NCBI GenBank assembly: GCA_036926295.1
Contig: JAVFKF010000044.1
Coordinates: forward strand, 7,998,001-8,062,000
Length of the DNA stretch: 64,000 bases
Direction: 5' to 3'
Source: Pachydiplax longipennis
Lineage: Eukaryota > Arthropoda > Insecta > Odonata > Libellulidae
Part shown: piece after piece, positions 1 through 14,900 of the stretch
How positions within the stretch are numbered: position 1 is the stretch's first letter
Layout of the letters: every line of letters begins with the position of its first letter
Position numbers and translations under genes: made by a program
Notes under the pieces: generated by a model
Told to the model about the DNA's origin: nothing
Seen by the model: only the letters and a program-made list of their open reading frames with translations
Databases searched by the model: none

Positions 1-335
1 AAGAACTTCATAGAATTTTAATTATATACATCCGTTTGGCTATGAAAATGATACAATAGACTTGGGAAATGCTCAATAAACTTAAATTTAGCAAGTCTGT
101 AACTTAAGGAGGAAGAAAAGAAACATGCCAACAGGTCTAACCAGGACAAATTTATCACTTTACAATAAAATTCTTAGCATAATATGAATTGTCAATGAAG
201 TTCTAACAGTAGTTCCAATGTAAACATCACACAAGATGCTAAAACTAGATTTTTAAATCTAATCATTATGTTTGCTACTAATACGGTTAATGTCTTCAAT
301 CATTGTACAAGTTCTTCTTGCCTCTTTCTTCACAG

Positions 336-3300
336 ATTGATATTTTTGAATGTCTTTACCATGAAGTGGATAAAATTGATGCGGTCAAAGTATTTAACTT
401 ATGGTTGCAAGTTGATGTGAATCCATTCAAGCAAACACTACTAAATACTGTTAGAAAATGGGGAAATATGTTTAAAATGCATCTGGTGGAGCATGTTACC
501 TACAGGTTTGTTGTGTTCAAATTTGTTTTACTATATCGATTTAATATTTTTGATAGATTTATTACCTTCATCATCTTCATTATTAGTCTAAAGTCGAATG
601 CAATGTAGTCAATATGTAATTTTAAAATTTATATAAATTTACAGGATATTATTATATCTAATCCAGCATGCGTAAGAAAAAGTTTTTTTCAGAAATTGTA
701 ATTTTCTGAATTTCTGAATATATGATTTAGTGTAGTTTTTAGAGAATTGAGATGAAGTTATACTTTCAGAAAAATTACTTTTCCTTTAACTTAAAATAAA
801 TCACATATATTTAAAATACATGCATTAAGCAAAGAATGAAAATGAATATTTGTTGATCAAATGAGTTGACCAAGAACTGAATCATTGAGGTATCCATCCT
901 GTTGGATGGACTTTTAAATATTATCTGTAATGTCATTTCATTTATTACCGAAAAGATTTTTATGATAAAAGTCTTTCTTTTATATTTTATACTTGTGTGT
1001 TGCCACTTTCTGTTTCTATCATTGTTCATACAATCCAAAGATATTAAAACACACTACTAAAAAGTGATCCAATGCCATGTTACAGAATTTTGAATAATTT
1101 GAATTTCAGAATTTTGAAATGGGGATATTTCACCTGCATGCGCTATTCAATATAGTCATTTAGTTAAAACAATGGTGAGAGTAACTTCAATTATAACTCA
1201 TTGAAAACTTTACAGCTGGATCAAAGCTGTGTCTGTAAAAGAATTTCTTCAATAACTATTCCTATATGTATCTGGTTAATGAATGAGAATAAACCATTTA
1301 AACTTTGAGATAATTTTTCTAGAAATCTGATGAACGTTTAAATCCAGCCTTTCAGAGCTTGCCCAGTTCATCACAGAAGCAGATGATACACTCTTGCAAC
1401 CTGTTTTTGAAGGGGATTATGAAACATTAGTGAATATAATGAATTACCTTCGCCAAGTTAAGGTGAGTGTCACATTCTGTGGAAATGTTATTCATAAAAA
1501 GTGGCATTTCTTAGAGTACAACTCTATCGAAAATTTAAGAGCCACTAAAGGTTCAACAAATCAAAAAGTAAAAAAAAGTATAGAAGGATGCAATCATTTG
1601 TAAATAAATCATAACTATTCAAGATACTAGTATTCCAGTTCAAATTATTAGGTTCTCTTTAGGAAGATATAGCAAAATATCAGTACTTCTTTTATCCCTT
1701 CATTTTAATCTTTCTATTTGAGTCAGAACATCATTTTGTGCAAGCTATTATTTATGGCTATTAACAATGTTTTTATAATGAAATAAGTCACATAAATCAA
1801 CCAAAGCATGTCTGAAAGAAAATGTGAAATACTTAGGTAATATTCAAAAGTGACTGATGAGTACTGAGACAGATTTTTTAAATGTTTCTTCCTCTCTTGT
1901 AATTGTCAAAGTAATCCCCTTAGGAAACCATTCACTTGCTGGAGTCTATTCCACCCAAACAAGCAATTCTGGAGTTCTTGTGCCAGAATGCTTTCCTGAG
2001 CTGCCTCTCATAATTTGCTTGATGTTTTCAATGACATCGAAATGTCAATCTTCCAAAACTTTGTTTGATATTTTGCTTATGAAAAAGTAATTGGTCAAAA
2101 ACTTGGTTATTAACTTGATTGATGCCTAATATGTAATATTATAAGGACCATCTTTAAACTATACCTTTGCAAGCTGATTCTAATTTTTCTCAATAGCTTA
2201 TGATGGAGAGCGTTTTAATTTCTTATTTCAGGATCGCTGTGCAGCATGTGATGATGTGTTTGAGCCTTTAAGAGAAACAGTTGAGTTATTAAAGATGTAT
2301 GATCAAGAGCTACCTGAAGAAGTGTATTTGCTTATGCAGGTTGGTAATATTAAATATTGATTTCAGCTGTTTTTACATCAGTTAGTTTATTACCATGTAC
2401 TGTCTTTTGCAGACCTTACCTGAAAAGTGGTCAAACACAAAGAAAATTGCTATATCAGTCAAAATGCAAGTTGCTCCATTGCAAGCTATTGAAGTTGGAC
2501 GTATTAGGAAAAAAATTATGTCCTTTGACCTTAGGCAACAGAAATTCCGGGAATTGTTCAAAAAAGCTGAATTTTTCAAGTAAGTTTTTCAAGTTTTGTC
2601 TACTTATATATCACAGAAGAAAGAGTTTCAACATTACCTCCTAAGATATGAATATGAATTTGTTAAATCTCTTACTTTCTGATGTCTGATGTGATTAAGT
2701 TATTATAATTTTAAATTTAACATGTTTAAGATATAAAATATTTGCTTATAATTCTTTGCTGAGTTATTGTGAAATTACTCCTAAAATTATCAATTGATGT
2801 TAACTGTCCTACTAAGAGAATATAAGATGTAAAGGCTTAGGATATTAGGAGTCTTGCTATGATAAGTCATGCAACCAAATGAAAAGGAGACATGAAAAAT
2901 TTCTAACGAGATTGGGACTCAAATCTGAGTCTTCCACTTGCTACCATAATTATTAGCTACCTTACAGAACATTTTCTCACAACATTCTGTCTCACAAGGT
3001 AATCGGGTGTAGCTATGTAGGTAAAGAAGATAAATAATAATTTGGCAAATGGGAAACTTGGCTTTGAATCTCAGTATTAACTCAAATTGACTCAGTTCTC
3101 AGACTTTTTTTCCTTTAGGGTTTAGAAGTGAAATTGAATATGTTTATAATTTCTCAGAATTTATCATAATGTCTCAGCAAAATTTTGTCTACTTGAAACT
3201 CTGGAATTTAGTACTTCCTTTGAACTGATAAGACAATAAGTTCCTGAGATATAATAGTTTCACTTTAATTATTATCAATACATATTGTATACTCTGTATC

Positions 3301-6300
3301 TCATTTTTGTTGATGAATTTTAGGTTTGGATGCGTCAATCCATATCAGCATTTGGATCAAGCTCGCTCTTTAATTGATTCATATGAAAAAGAAATGGATG
3401 AAATAATAGAAGCTGCATCTCTGTTTGAAGTTGTGGTGCCAGAATACAAACATTTGAGGCTGTGTAGAAGAGAAATAAAGTTACTAAAGGTAATTTGAAT
3501 TCAATAGTTATTATATACTCCTCAAGTAGCTGGTTAGCCTCATTCCTCCTCATTAGCTTTTATTAGTTAATAGTGGATGGTTAGAGGCTCAAACCATTCT
3601 CCAAATTAAATAATGCTGAATCAAAAAGTTATTACTACCACTTATTATGTGGAATGGCAACTGGTTATTGCATCATGTCAATGAAGCGATCCATAGGGCA
3701 GCCCACCAAGCAGAAAAGGAACCCAATCACAATGGCCTGCCTCCCATTGGACTGTCTAAGAGAACCAGCAGAATTGAAAAATTTCAATTGAAACAGAAGA
3801 TTGCACTTCAGCAGTGTGTGGGATGGAGCTGATCATAGATTGACCTAACCACCAATAAAAGAGTGAGAAACGAGCAGGCCTATAAGGGAAGTGAAAGAGG
3901 GAGCAATCCCAATTAAGCAAGGACCATCTACTACCTCAGTCTGATTGAAAAAGTTAAGCTGGTTCCCCCAAAAATCCACTTCATCAACCTGAAGATGGTC
4001 ACACAATCCATGACCAAAACATCAACATCATAGAATGAGGCTACCCAGTTGGATTTAAAAATTTCAGCATGCCATTTACTGGGAAAGGACTACTTTTTCT
4101 ATCAGTAACTTTACATTTGCCCTTTATTTGAGGAATGCAAATCTCAAGAAAAAAGAGTGACATTGGTTGGTTAACATCCTTTGTTTCTATTAGGAGAGTC
4201 AGTTAACTCTTTTTTGAGTCTAGTTTCTATGCTGAGCAAACTGAGCCAATCATTTTATAGCTATAGTGAGTTTAAAGCTTGAAGGATTCATTCTTTCATA
4301 GGGAGAGCAACTTTTTGTGTAACTTTTATCTATCAATTAATTACCTCTCATTACCCTTTGGCTTTAGGCTCATCATCAAAATTTTGCATTTATGGGTAAA
4401 CACAAAAGGGTAGAGGGTGTTGTAAAGAGTAAAGTACCTTTCTTCAAGTGTTTCTTGATTGGATCATTTGAGTAAAGGAATTAGAGTTTAATGTTCCCTT
4501 CATAAATAAAGCATGAACTTACTCTGCTTTATGCTTTATCTTTCTGTTCAGTGAGGCATTGGTAACAAAGGATTTTTTCAATTGCTAATTTGGTCAATAA
4601 ATTGTATATCCTGCTAGATGTTGGTTTTTTGAGAAGTTGTAGCTAGCTTATGAGAACATTTCTCGATTTATTATATTAATGAATTACTTACTTTTCAGCA
4701 ACTCTGGGATTACATGCATATAGTTGAATCAAGTATAAATAACTGGAGAACAACCCCATGGAAAAAGATTGATGTTGAAACTATGGAAATAGAATGCAAA
4801 AAGTTCAGCAGGGAAATTAAAGGCAAGTTTCTTTGATCACAATTCTGAATTTGTAAGAAAATTGTTTTTTTTTTTTAGTCTTCATGAGATTGTGAATAAA
4901 GATCAAATAATGTAATATTTTTGCATGATCAAAAAAGTTACAGCATTCATACCACTTAATATCTGTATGAAAGATAACATGATTCATGGCTTTTCTATTG
5001 GCAGCAACTGTTGCGAGTTTAACAATTTCTCAGATGCTGTTTTCATGCTGATCAGTAAATGTGAATCTGTATGGAATGAAGCTAAGACATTTGAGGAATT
5101 TTTTCTTTACTTACAACAACTTCTATGAGTATACCTAACAAAAATTCTATCTCATAGCTTGTGGAGATGTTAGTAAAAATAAAACTTATAGAAATTACAG
5201 TAATTCTTGAAAAATGAATTGTACATGGGTATTAACACCCAACTAGAATTCCCAAGTTATTAATTCATCTGATAGGCAAAATTTCATCACTCAAGTGGAA
5301 GTTTTCATGTTCTGTGCCAATGTCATTAAAACATTTAAAACAGTGTTTTATCACCTTCCTTACATCTAATTCTACTGAATTACAGAAATGAAAGTTCTCA
5401 TTCATCACAATCCTTCAGATTTGTCCTTTTCAAACCATAATTAAACCATAAAGTGTCTTATTTTCTTTCTAGATGTAATTCATGGGTTAACCTTGATCAA
5501 AGCCATTTGATCAAACCTTAAGCTCAATCTGCCATTCTTTGCCATTTATTCAAAATAACTATCAAAACAATTTTAATATTATTATTAATAGTAAATTGTT
5601 CAATTTCAAAGTTTATTGCTTAAATCTTAAGCTAAGTCTCTGCTTTTTATTTTCGTATCTTCTGCTCTGAACATTTATCTTCTCATAGCATTGGTATCGA
5701 TGCAGATTACAATTTTATGGTTTCTTGTTTGAATTTTGAGTGGAAAAATAAGATAGATATCAAGAAGTTGATAGCACATAACATTGCTATTACATTAACT
5801 GGTGGGTTTATCAAGAAATGTATTCATGCTTTGTAACTCAAGTGCATGCAAAGATACTTACTGAATCCCTTCCCTGTGGCTGCTGTAAAAGAAATAATCC
5901 TTAAAATCTGAATGGCTGTACCAATATTTTTGAAATATTATTGATATAGCTTTAGAAAACATTTAAACTTAAGGAGATATGCATCCATTTTGGCAGATCT
6001 CTTAACTTGGTTGAAGCATCCTCATTCTTTTCAACTCTTGCCCTTCTAACCTTTAATATAATAGTTTCGTGTCTTAGAAAAGCTTCAGACTTGCCATCAC
6101 TATAAATTATCCATGATAGTTTTTCCTTCTTGTACAAATTAATGTTTACAAAAATTTTACTCAGTTTTGCTTAGTCTTCACTTTTTTTGAAAATGATTAT
6201 TTCCACCTAATATTGATATTCTTGACATTTGCTATAGGGTTTGATAAAGAGATGAGGATCTGGGATCTCTACATCAGTTTAGATGGAATGGTTAAAAACA

Positions 6301-9300
6301 TGCTGGCTTCTCTTAGAGCTGTTGCTGAGTTGCAGAATCCTGCTATTAGAAACAGGCATTGGGATCAGCTGATGAAAGCCACTAAGGTACAGTTCTATTT
6401 TTTGGATCTTTTAGTACAGTTAAATCTTTTAATTTTATGTTGGAAATTTTGTAACACTGGTAATGTATGAGGTGGCTGAATAGTTAGTACCAAAGAGAGA
6501 ATTTTCCAAGTTAAGTACTTTTCTAGTTGAAGACCTGAAATGTGAGGCTTTTTCAGTTGACTATTGTGAAAGAATGATTAATGCTCTACTTTATCTATTT
6601 TGAAGACTTTATTTCTTTTTACTGCCATTAATTTGTGTCTTAAAACTTTCAAAGTAACAGTATTGTATCTTTCATGGCATTTTTGTATGAATATACTATA
6701 AGTTGAAAATAATTGCAACTTTAATATCTAATACACAATTTATCTTTGCATGCAAATTAATCCTATAATTCTGCACTGTTATTTGAGATATGTATAACTT
6801 ACACCTCAAAATTTCTTGTGTTACTTTTGTCTTTTTCCCAAAGTGTAAAAAGTCCATATACCTTATAAAGATATCATTGTATACCCTATTTCATTCTGGT
6901 TAATTTTCTAGGTGGCATTTGTGATGGATGATTCAACAACTTTATCTGATCTCTTGGAGCTTAATCTACATAAATATGAAGATGAAGTGAAAAACATAGT
7001 TGACAAATCAGTGAAAGAGATGGGAATGGAGAAAATTTTAAAGGAATTAGATGTGACCTGGAGCCAAATGGTATTTGAGCATGAAAAACATGAAAGAACA
7101 GGATGTACTCTCTTGAAGGCTAATGAAGATTTGATTGAAATTCTAGAAGAAAATCAGGTTGGTTATTGATTTAATGTATAGTAGTAGTAGTATCATGAAA
7201 AGTGCTTCGACAGCTGAGGTCATTTCGCACGTGGGCTCCCTACGGAGCATTGAACCTGGGACGGCTATCTGGGAGCCCTGATTTAATGTATAATTATTTT
7301 ATTCACCTTATCAAAGTTTCTTGCAAAGTGAGATTATGTGCATATCATAACTGTAGAAGAGAAGTCCTGTAAAACACTTGACCACTTCCTCCAAAGCCTA
7401 ATGTAAAACTAAATGTTCCAAGGACTATCACATGTTCATTACACATGTTGAATTCCATTGGTTTATCTGTTCTTTTGTTGTTTGTGTGCAGCTCTATTTG
7501 TTAACCATCTACATTAATCATTCTTTTATTCCTCTTCCTCTTTCTTTCAATCTAAAGATCATAATGATCTCCTCAAGCTTTATCTTTGTAAAACTCATTC
7601 AACAATTCAACACACATAAAATATACTATTCTTTTTAATATACTATTCTTTTTAATATACTATTCTTTCTAATATACTATTCTTTCATAAAATATATTTT
7701 CTAAATATACATCTTTAGAAAAGTTAATTTCAATTGTGAATAATTTCTGTTGCTGTATAATTTTTATATTATTAATGTAACTAAATTTTTTAAATATTAA
7801 TCATATTTGTTTTCTGTAGGAGTGATCAATTATAATCTCACAAGTGACCTGAATTATTTTAATTATAGAGAGAGGAGTGGTAAAATCAATAGTGTGGTTT
7901 GATTCTTTCATGGAGAGAAAAAATCATTTCAGAACACTGAGAAAACTTTGTAGCTGTCTGAATAAAAGGCTATTGGACACATTATACATTGAAACAAGTG
8001 CACTAGTGAAGATATGGTGACCACTTGTAGGAGCTATTTCTGCTTAGATTGGCATGCATTATCTTGGACTTCTTTCTTGCTCAGAGAAAATGCAAAAAAA
8101 TATTTGTTTACTAGAAACAAGTTTAAACATTGAAAATGCAATGAAATGAAATTGATAAAGAATGTATATACTTGTATATTGCAAAAGAATTAGGTGATTG
8201 AGATGATTTAATTATAGAGAAGGCTTCTTATATAGCTTTACTCCTTTATACAAAATCTTCTACATCTTCCAAGGCCTCATCCAACCTCCTCCTGCACAAT
8301 GGGTTTCACCAAGATTCATAAAGTATCTGAAGCCATTTCTGAATACTATTTCAGATCTGCTTTATCATGTGTGTTAAAATGTTTGCTGCTTGGCATATCC
8401 TATTCTCAAATTAGTGCTCACCATGAAAGCGTTGAGGAAAAATATTGAACTGTTCATCTAATGCTTTTTCATCTAACATTCTCTAGAAACTATTAAGTTA
8501 AAATTTGGGATCACCAGTGAAGTTCTGTATCTTTACTTGCTTCTGAAGTATTTTGTCGGGAGACTCACTGGCTGAAGTTGTCCAGAATAAAATAACCTTG
8601 GCTTTTGGAGGATATTCAGAGGCATATTCATTCTTCTGTAGATTACTCTTACATAGGATGTCTACATGATATCAGCTTTTTCAGGCTTAAAGGCTTAAAA
8701 GGATATACATTGTTTATGAAAAAATTTACCTTTTACTTTACCAGGTTCAGCTGCAAAATCTCATGAGTTCAAAGTTCATTGAATTTTTCCTTGAAGAAGT
8801 GTCTTCCTGGCAGGAAAAATTATCAAACGCAGATCAAGTTATTACTATTTGGTTTGAAGTTCAGCGGACTTGGATGCACTTGGAATCAATTTTTGTTGGT
8901 TCAGAGGATATAAGGAAACAATTACCAGCAGATTCGGCAAGATTTGATGCCACAGATAAGGAATTCAAGGTTGGCACACTTATTTTTAGAGCAATTTTTT
9001 AACTCTTCTAACTTTTCGCTCATTCATACTATAAGAATTCTAATGAATGATTTAGTGTTCAAACATTTTCCCATTTATCTTTATAATTCCAACTCAGAAG
9101 ATACCAAAGTATATCATATTTATCACTATTATAGAGTGTTATTTGAAGAAATTTTAACTTTATATTTAATTAAATAGTTTAACTATATTTTTTCAGGTCT
9201 ATTAATTTTTCCTTCTCTTATATCAGTTACTCATGGAAGAAATGGCTAAAATTCCAAATGTAGTAAAGGCTACTAACAGACCAAAACTATATGAAAGGTT

Positions 9301-11913
9301 AGAGAAAATTCAAAAGCAACTAACTCTTTGTGAGAAGGCATTGGCTCAATATTTGGAAACCAAGCGACTGGCATTCCCAAGATTCTACTTCGTTGCCTCA
9401 GCAGATTTGCTAGATATTCTCTCCAATGGAAATTCTCCAGAGCTTGTTTCCAGGTACTTCTGACTTTGTTTTTCATCAAATCAAATTTTATAGAGTTTCC
9501 AATTTGCTCATTTCTCAATCCATCATATCTTTATTTCCTCCACAAACAATGCAGTATATGGAAAATAAGTTTACCAGTGTATTATCCTATCAAATCCTCA
9601 GAGTTTAATTAAGTAAAAAGGACTTATCAAAATAAGTTGATTCTTGTTATGCATTTGTACCTTAGGCACCTGCCAAAATTGTTTGACTCAATTGCAAAAT
9701 TGAAACTGCGCTCTGAGGGTGGTGGTAAAAGTGCAAAGCAAGCACAAGGGATGTATTCCAAGGATGGTGAATACGTTGAGTTTAGCTGTGATTGTGAATG
9801 CTCTGGACCTGTAAGTATGTATATCCTGCCAACAATGAAGAAAATATTAATTAATGATCTTTAAAATTAAAGTAAAATTTTAAAGCATTAGGTCTTCATT
9901 AATGACCAGTTCTGATTATCTGAATCATAACCATTCATACAGTGTCAGAAGAGCTCAATAATTTTCATTCACACTGGAGGATTTGGTGAATGTTGCTATA
10001 ATTATGGTATTTTAAATAATTTTTGATTCGTAGGAGAAAACATTATGGATGTATTTTGCTGGATTTGATTGATGATCAAAATATCATATTTTATTAATAT
10101 GTTTATTCTCTCTACTTAACAATTACTCTACGATCTTTCTTTAAAAATAGTAGATAACATTTTTAAATGATAGAATTTTTAATATGTTTCCTTACTATCT
10201 TTGATTAATAACACACGGTCAAATTATGTGTGAATTAATTGAAGAAAAGATTTTGATTTTACTTTTAAATGAAAGACATCCAGCAAAATCTGGTGGAACT
10301 TGTTCATAATTTATTGATGAATTGATTCATTAGTTAAGATATTTCAACTCTCAGTCATCCCTTGATTAAACAGAATTGTGGAATTTCTCTATTTTCATAT
10401 TTTGACTCTCTTCCTTCCCACTTTCTGTGAAATATCATGTTTAAATTTGATCCAAAATATCAATAAGGCAAACTAAAAATGCAATCGCTGCTTGATGAAG
10501 TTGAAGGAATGCTTTAGAAATTATAAACACAAGATTTTCATGAATTTTGTTGCTTATCTCAATGGCAGTAATCATGAGGCTTCTTTTTCCTGTTCATTGT
10601 CTTCATGAAACATAAAGAAAGAAAAGAATTTCTATCTTTAGAAGGAACTTCAAATCCAATGCTGTAATTGGTATTCTAAGAATCTGTGCAAGGAAAATCT
10701 TTACTGATGCAAAGAATATCTCTTCACAGAATCCAGCATTTGCAGTTGCGTATATGCTTCCATGTTTACCTTAACCCCAATTCAAAAAATATCATCTGAC
10801 TTTTTCTTATTCCTAGTATTTGTGATTTTCTTTCTCTTTTAATCCTTCACCTTTGACCCACTCCATCATGCAGAAACAAGTTATCCATTTTTTACCATTA
10901 CTATGTATAAAGTATGTAATGTTGAATCTGAAGCATTTATTCACATTTACTTTATAAATTGGTATTAGCATGGTCAAAATGATGACCTCAAGCACCCTAT
11001 ATGCTTTTATGAGAATCAGATAACCTTTTGTAGGTTGAGATTTGGCTAAGCAGACTGGAGAATGTGATGAGGAAGACGATTCGCCATTATTTTGGGGAAG
11101 CAATTACATCTTATGAAGAGAAACCCAGGGAGCAATGGGTGTTTGACTATCCTGCACAAGTTTCACTATGTGGCACTCAGATTTGGTGGACCACAGAAGT
11201 TAATATAGCATTTTCTCGATTGGAAGAAGGGTATGAAAATGCCATCAAGGATTATCAAAGAAAGCAGGTGAGAAGCTTGATCTTAGTTTTTCAGCCTTAC
11301 TTATTCTCATGTTAGTGTCTGAGAAGAAAATGATGATCTATATTATTATTATATGATACTTTATATTTGTAATACTTCATAACCAAATGGTCCTCACATT
11401 TCCTTCTCAAGTTTTTGTCTGATATTTTTGATCTTAAAATTGCTCCAAACACATGGCTTGTAAATATGTTGATAATTCTCTCTAGTGCTCATTGTATGTG
11501 ATCTTTATTAATTCAATTTTAGGTCAATCAGCTCAGTGTCTTAATATCCTTACTACTAGGTGATTTATCAAAGCAGCAGAGACAGAACATCATGACAATT
11601 TGCACCATAGATGTTCATTCCAGGGATGTTGTGGCAAAGCTGATTGCAGCTAAAGTGGATTCTTCTTCAGCCTTTCAGTGGCAGTCTCAACTGAGACACA
11701 GGTATTCACAATTATAGATATATCTCTTTCATTTTTACCCTCAGTATATAGTGTACTGTGTTTGATTTTCTGAATAGGTGGGATGAGGACTACAAGGATT
11801 GCTTTGCCAATATATGTGATGCTGAGTTTCAGTATGCTCATGAATACTTGGGCAACACCCCTCGCTTGGTCATCACACCCTTGACAGATCGCTGCTATAT
11901 CACTTTAACTCAG
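336..11913 (+). CDS. DNAH17-like: Dynein beta heavy chain exons 1-14: end of tail and linker
   Basis: Exons: 336-505, 1348-1462, 2232-2339, 2413-2579, 3324-3489, 4699-4822, 6238-6386, 6912-7157, 8745-8969, 9227-9453, 9666-9810, 11034-11267, 11523-11701, 11778-11913. They encode visible residues 1-797, the last part of the tail and the DHC_N2 linker that swings across the AAA ring in the power stroke. Recognisable family blocks are FKMHLVEHVTY, LQNPAIRNRHWDQLM, WFEVQRTWMHLESIF and NTPRLVITPLTDRCY. Exon 2 begins at the acceptor before CCTTTCAG, not at the closer TTTCAG, because only that choice keeps frame with exon 1 and with the family. Intron 6 has a GC donor. Intron 13 is only 76 bp. Confidence 0.93.
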
Positions 11914-14900
11914 GTGTGTCTACTTGTTACGTGATAGGATTACTTCTGAATATAATTATAACCTCAAGACTCACTTAACTTAATTAATCTTATGATTCCA
12001 ACTATCATAGCCTCTGTAGTGAATAAGTTATATTCATTTAGCAGCGCTGGTTTTTGGGTCTTGTTTGGAACATGTGTGTTTATATTTAGAGGAGAACACC
12101 TTAGAAAGAGAGAAGGTTTCCATGATTTTGATGAAATGGATAGTTGTTTACTGTGAGCTATTCACCTTGATTCAGAATCATCTGCAAGGATTGAATTCAT
12201 AATCAGTATTTTATTTTGGACTATCACATTATGTTTTAAAACTTTCTATTGAACAAAATGACCATATGATCATCAAAAAAACCATGAATAAAGTTAAATG
12301 TTCTTTTTGATTGAGTGTGATCTTATTGTAGTCCTAGGTTCAATAAAAGGTAACTTTATAAAAGTGGAAAATGATATTAATTGTTTTTAATATCTTTTTA
12401 TTTTAAAGAATGGTCTTGTTCAGTATTTGCCTTTGTATCTTTACTTAAGAAACTCTTTTTAATTATTCCACATTAAGATTCCTCACAGATCTTATTTATT
12501 TCAGTCTTTGCATTTAATAATGGGAGGTGCCCCAGCAGGACCAGCTGGCACTGGTAAAACTGAGACAACCAAAGATTTAGGAAGAGCCTTGGGCATGATG
12601 GTGTATGTCTTCAACTGTTCAGAGCAAATGGATTACAAGTCATGTGGCAATATCTATAAAGGGTTATCTCAAACAGGAGCATGGGGTTGCTTTGATGAGT
12701 TCAATCGAATCTCTGTGGAAGTACTGTCAGTGGTGGCTGTGCAAGTTAAATGTATTCAGGTGTGCTAAATTTCTTACATAAAAATAGTGATTACAGATTT
12801 CCTTCCATGTAAGTAAGATAACAGCGTCTTCTATTTGTATTAATCTTCCAACCTCTGATTTCCTTGCATATTTTTTTGGTAAGGATTTTTCAATGACAAG
12901 AATTTTCAGTTATTCATTGACTATGGATTCACTTAAATTCCAGTATCTTCAGGCAGAAACTGTTGTCTAGTCTGTATTAAAAATGAAAAAATTTAAAAAT
13001 GCTAAATGAAACATTGAATCAACAAATGTTCATATTTATCTCCTCGTATGATAAATCTTCTTGATTTTTTCTAACAGGATGCTATACGATATAAAAAGAA
13101 GACATTCAACTTTATGGGTGAGATTATTAATCTGATACCTTCAGTAGGAATATTCATAACCATGAATCCAGGATATGCTGGCCGAACTGAACTTCCAGAA
13201 AATTTAAAGGCATTATTCAGGTAATCTTGAGTTAAATTAAAAAGAGGAGCTCATTTATGATCAAGGTTATATTCATAAAACTTAATATGGACGACAGTAT
13301 TGTGAGAGGGTAATAGGATGAGCTATATTTTTTCTGACATTATCAGAGTTTACCTAAATCTCAGGATATTACATCATTACATTGTATTACATTACTTATT
13401 ACTCATTCACTTCTTTCTATCATTTTGTCTGTCATAATTTTATCTGCCTGTCAGTAAACCCTTTATGCTTAATTTTACTGTGGTATTATTTGAAAGACAG
13501 TAATTTATGAAGCAATAAAGCTGAGCTTTCACTTCTTTGATTTTTATGACTAAAGAAGGAAAGGGATCCTGAAATAGTACTTCATAGACTAATCAAGAGG
13601 ATTCAGACTTTGTAAAAGATTAATTTTGATCCTCATACTAATGAATATTTTTAATTCAAAGTATTTCACTGTTTCTCAAAATTGAGCCACAATATCTTAT
13701 GCATATACACAGGTTTAACTGACAATATATTGAAATAACATGAGACTCTTAGCCCGTTTTCAGGCTTCCTATACACTGGCTTGTGATACACTATACGAAT
13801 AACAAGTAACTCACATTATATTGTTAGCAGCAAAGCACAAAAATATAAGCAACTGCTATGGTCAAGAATGGTATTTTTAACTGCTTCTGTATTAACAATG
13901 GTGTAAACTTGTAATTTGTAAACTAAAATGAGTAAACTTCATCTTCCATGTGAATTTGTGGTACAGATCTTTTATGAGTATGAATTGAAAATTTAGAGCT
14001 CATCCAGGAAAACAAGAGGCCAATTGAGAAGGGTTTTGTTGGATATTAAATGTATTATGTATAAAATTTAACTTTTCTTTCAGACCTTGTGCTATGGTTG
14101 TTCCGGATTTTGAACTGATCTGTGAGATAATGCTGGTTGCTGAAGGATTCCAGGAAGCTAAATTGCTGGCAAGGAAATTCATCACTTTGTATACCCTTTG
14201 CAGGGAGCTATTATCAAAACAGGACCACTATGATTGGGGATTGAGGGCAATCAAGTCTGTTTTAGTTGTTGCTGGCTCCTTGAAGGTTAGCTCTTATTAA
14301 TTAACCTTACAAACCTTTAGATGAAAAGCAATGTATCCTATTTCCACATAATTTTATTATTTGAAGATGAGTTTTGGATTTACGTGAGCATTATCAAGTG
14401 AATAATAAATTAAAAATTAAATTAAGCAAACACATGGAAATCTATGAGTCTCAATGATCTAAAATAATATATTTTTGTATGACAGTTAATTTTAGAGGAG
14501 ATATCCAAGCTTTTTATCTTAGCAGGCCTCAATAACACATAAAGACCATGGGCCTAAAAATGTTTAATTTTGAATGAATAATAATTTAGAGAAATGACAG
14601 AAGTGAAAAATAATGTCATGAATATCTCCCTCTCTCCATGCACATAAAGTGGGAGACCTGAGTCCTATTCATGTCGTTATTTTCACTTCTGTTATTTCTT
14701 TGGTATTAAGGGGCATGTGACTCCTCATGCTAAGTTATTCACCTTTTTCTTATCCAAAAAGTAATTAACTAAAATATAAAGTTCTATAGTTTTATTATAG
14801 TACCATAAGAATTGAGTATGGTTGTTCACTTCACTTCACTTCAAAAGGGACACGTGTAGTCTGTGAGTAATTAGTTGGATGTATGAATAATACATTTCAA

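Noticed and set aside
1355..1360. Acceptor TTTCAG just inside dynein exon 2
   Set aside because: Using it shifts the frame; the acceptor at 1346-1347 gives the family-like SLSELAQFITEAD.
7190..7280. A functional tRNA gene at the SINE-like insertion
   Set aside because: Only a B-box-like motif is present; there is no acceptor stem or cloverleaf, and the target duplication and tail mark a retroposon.
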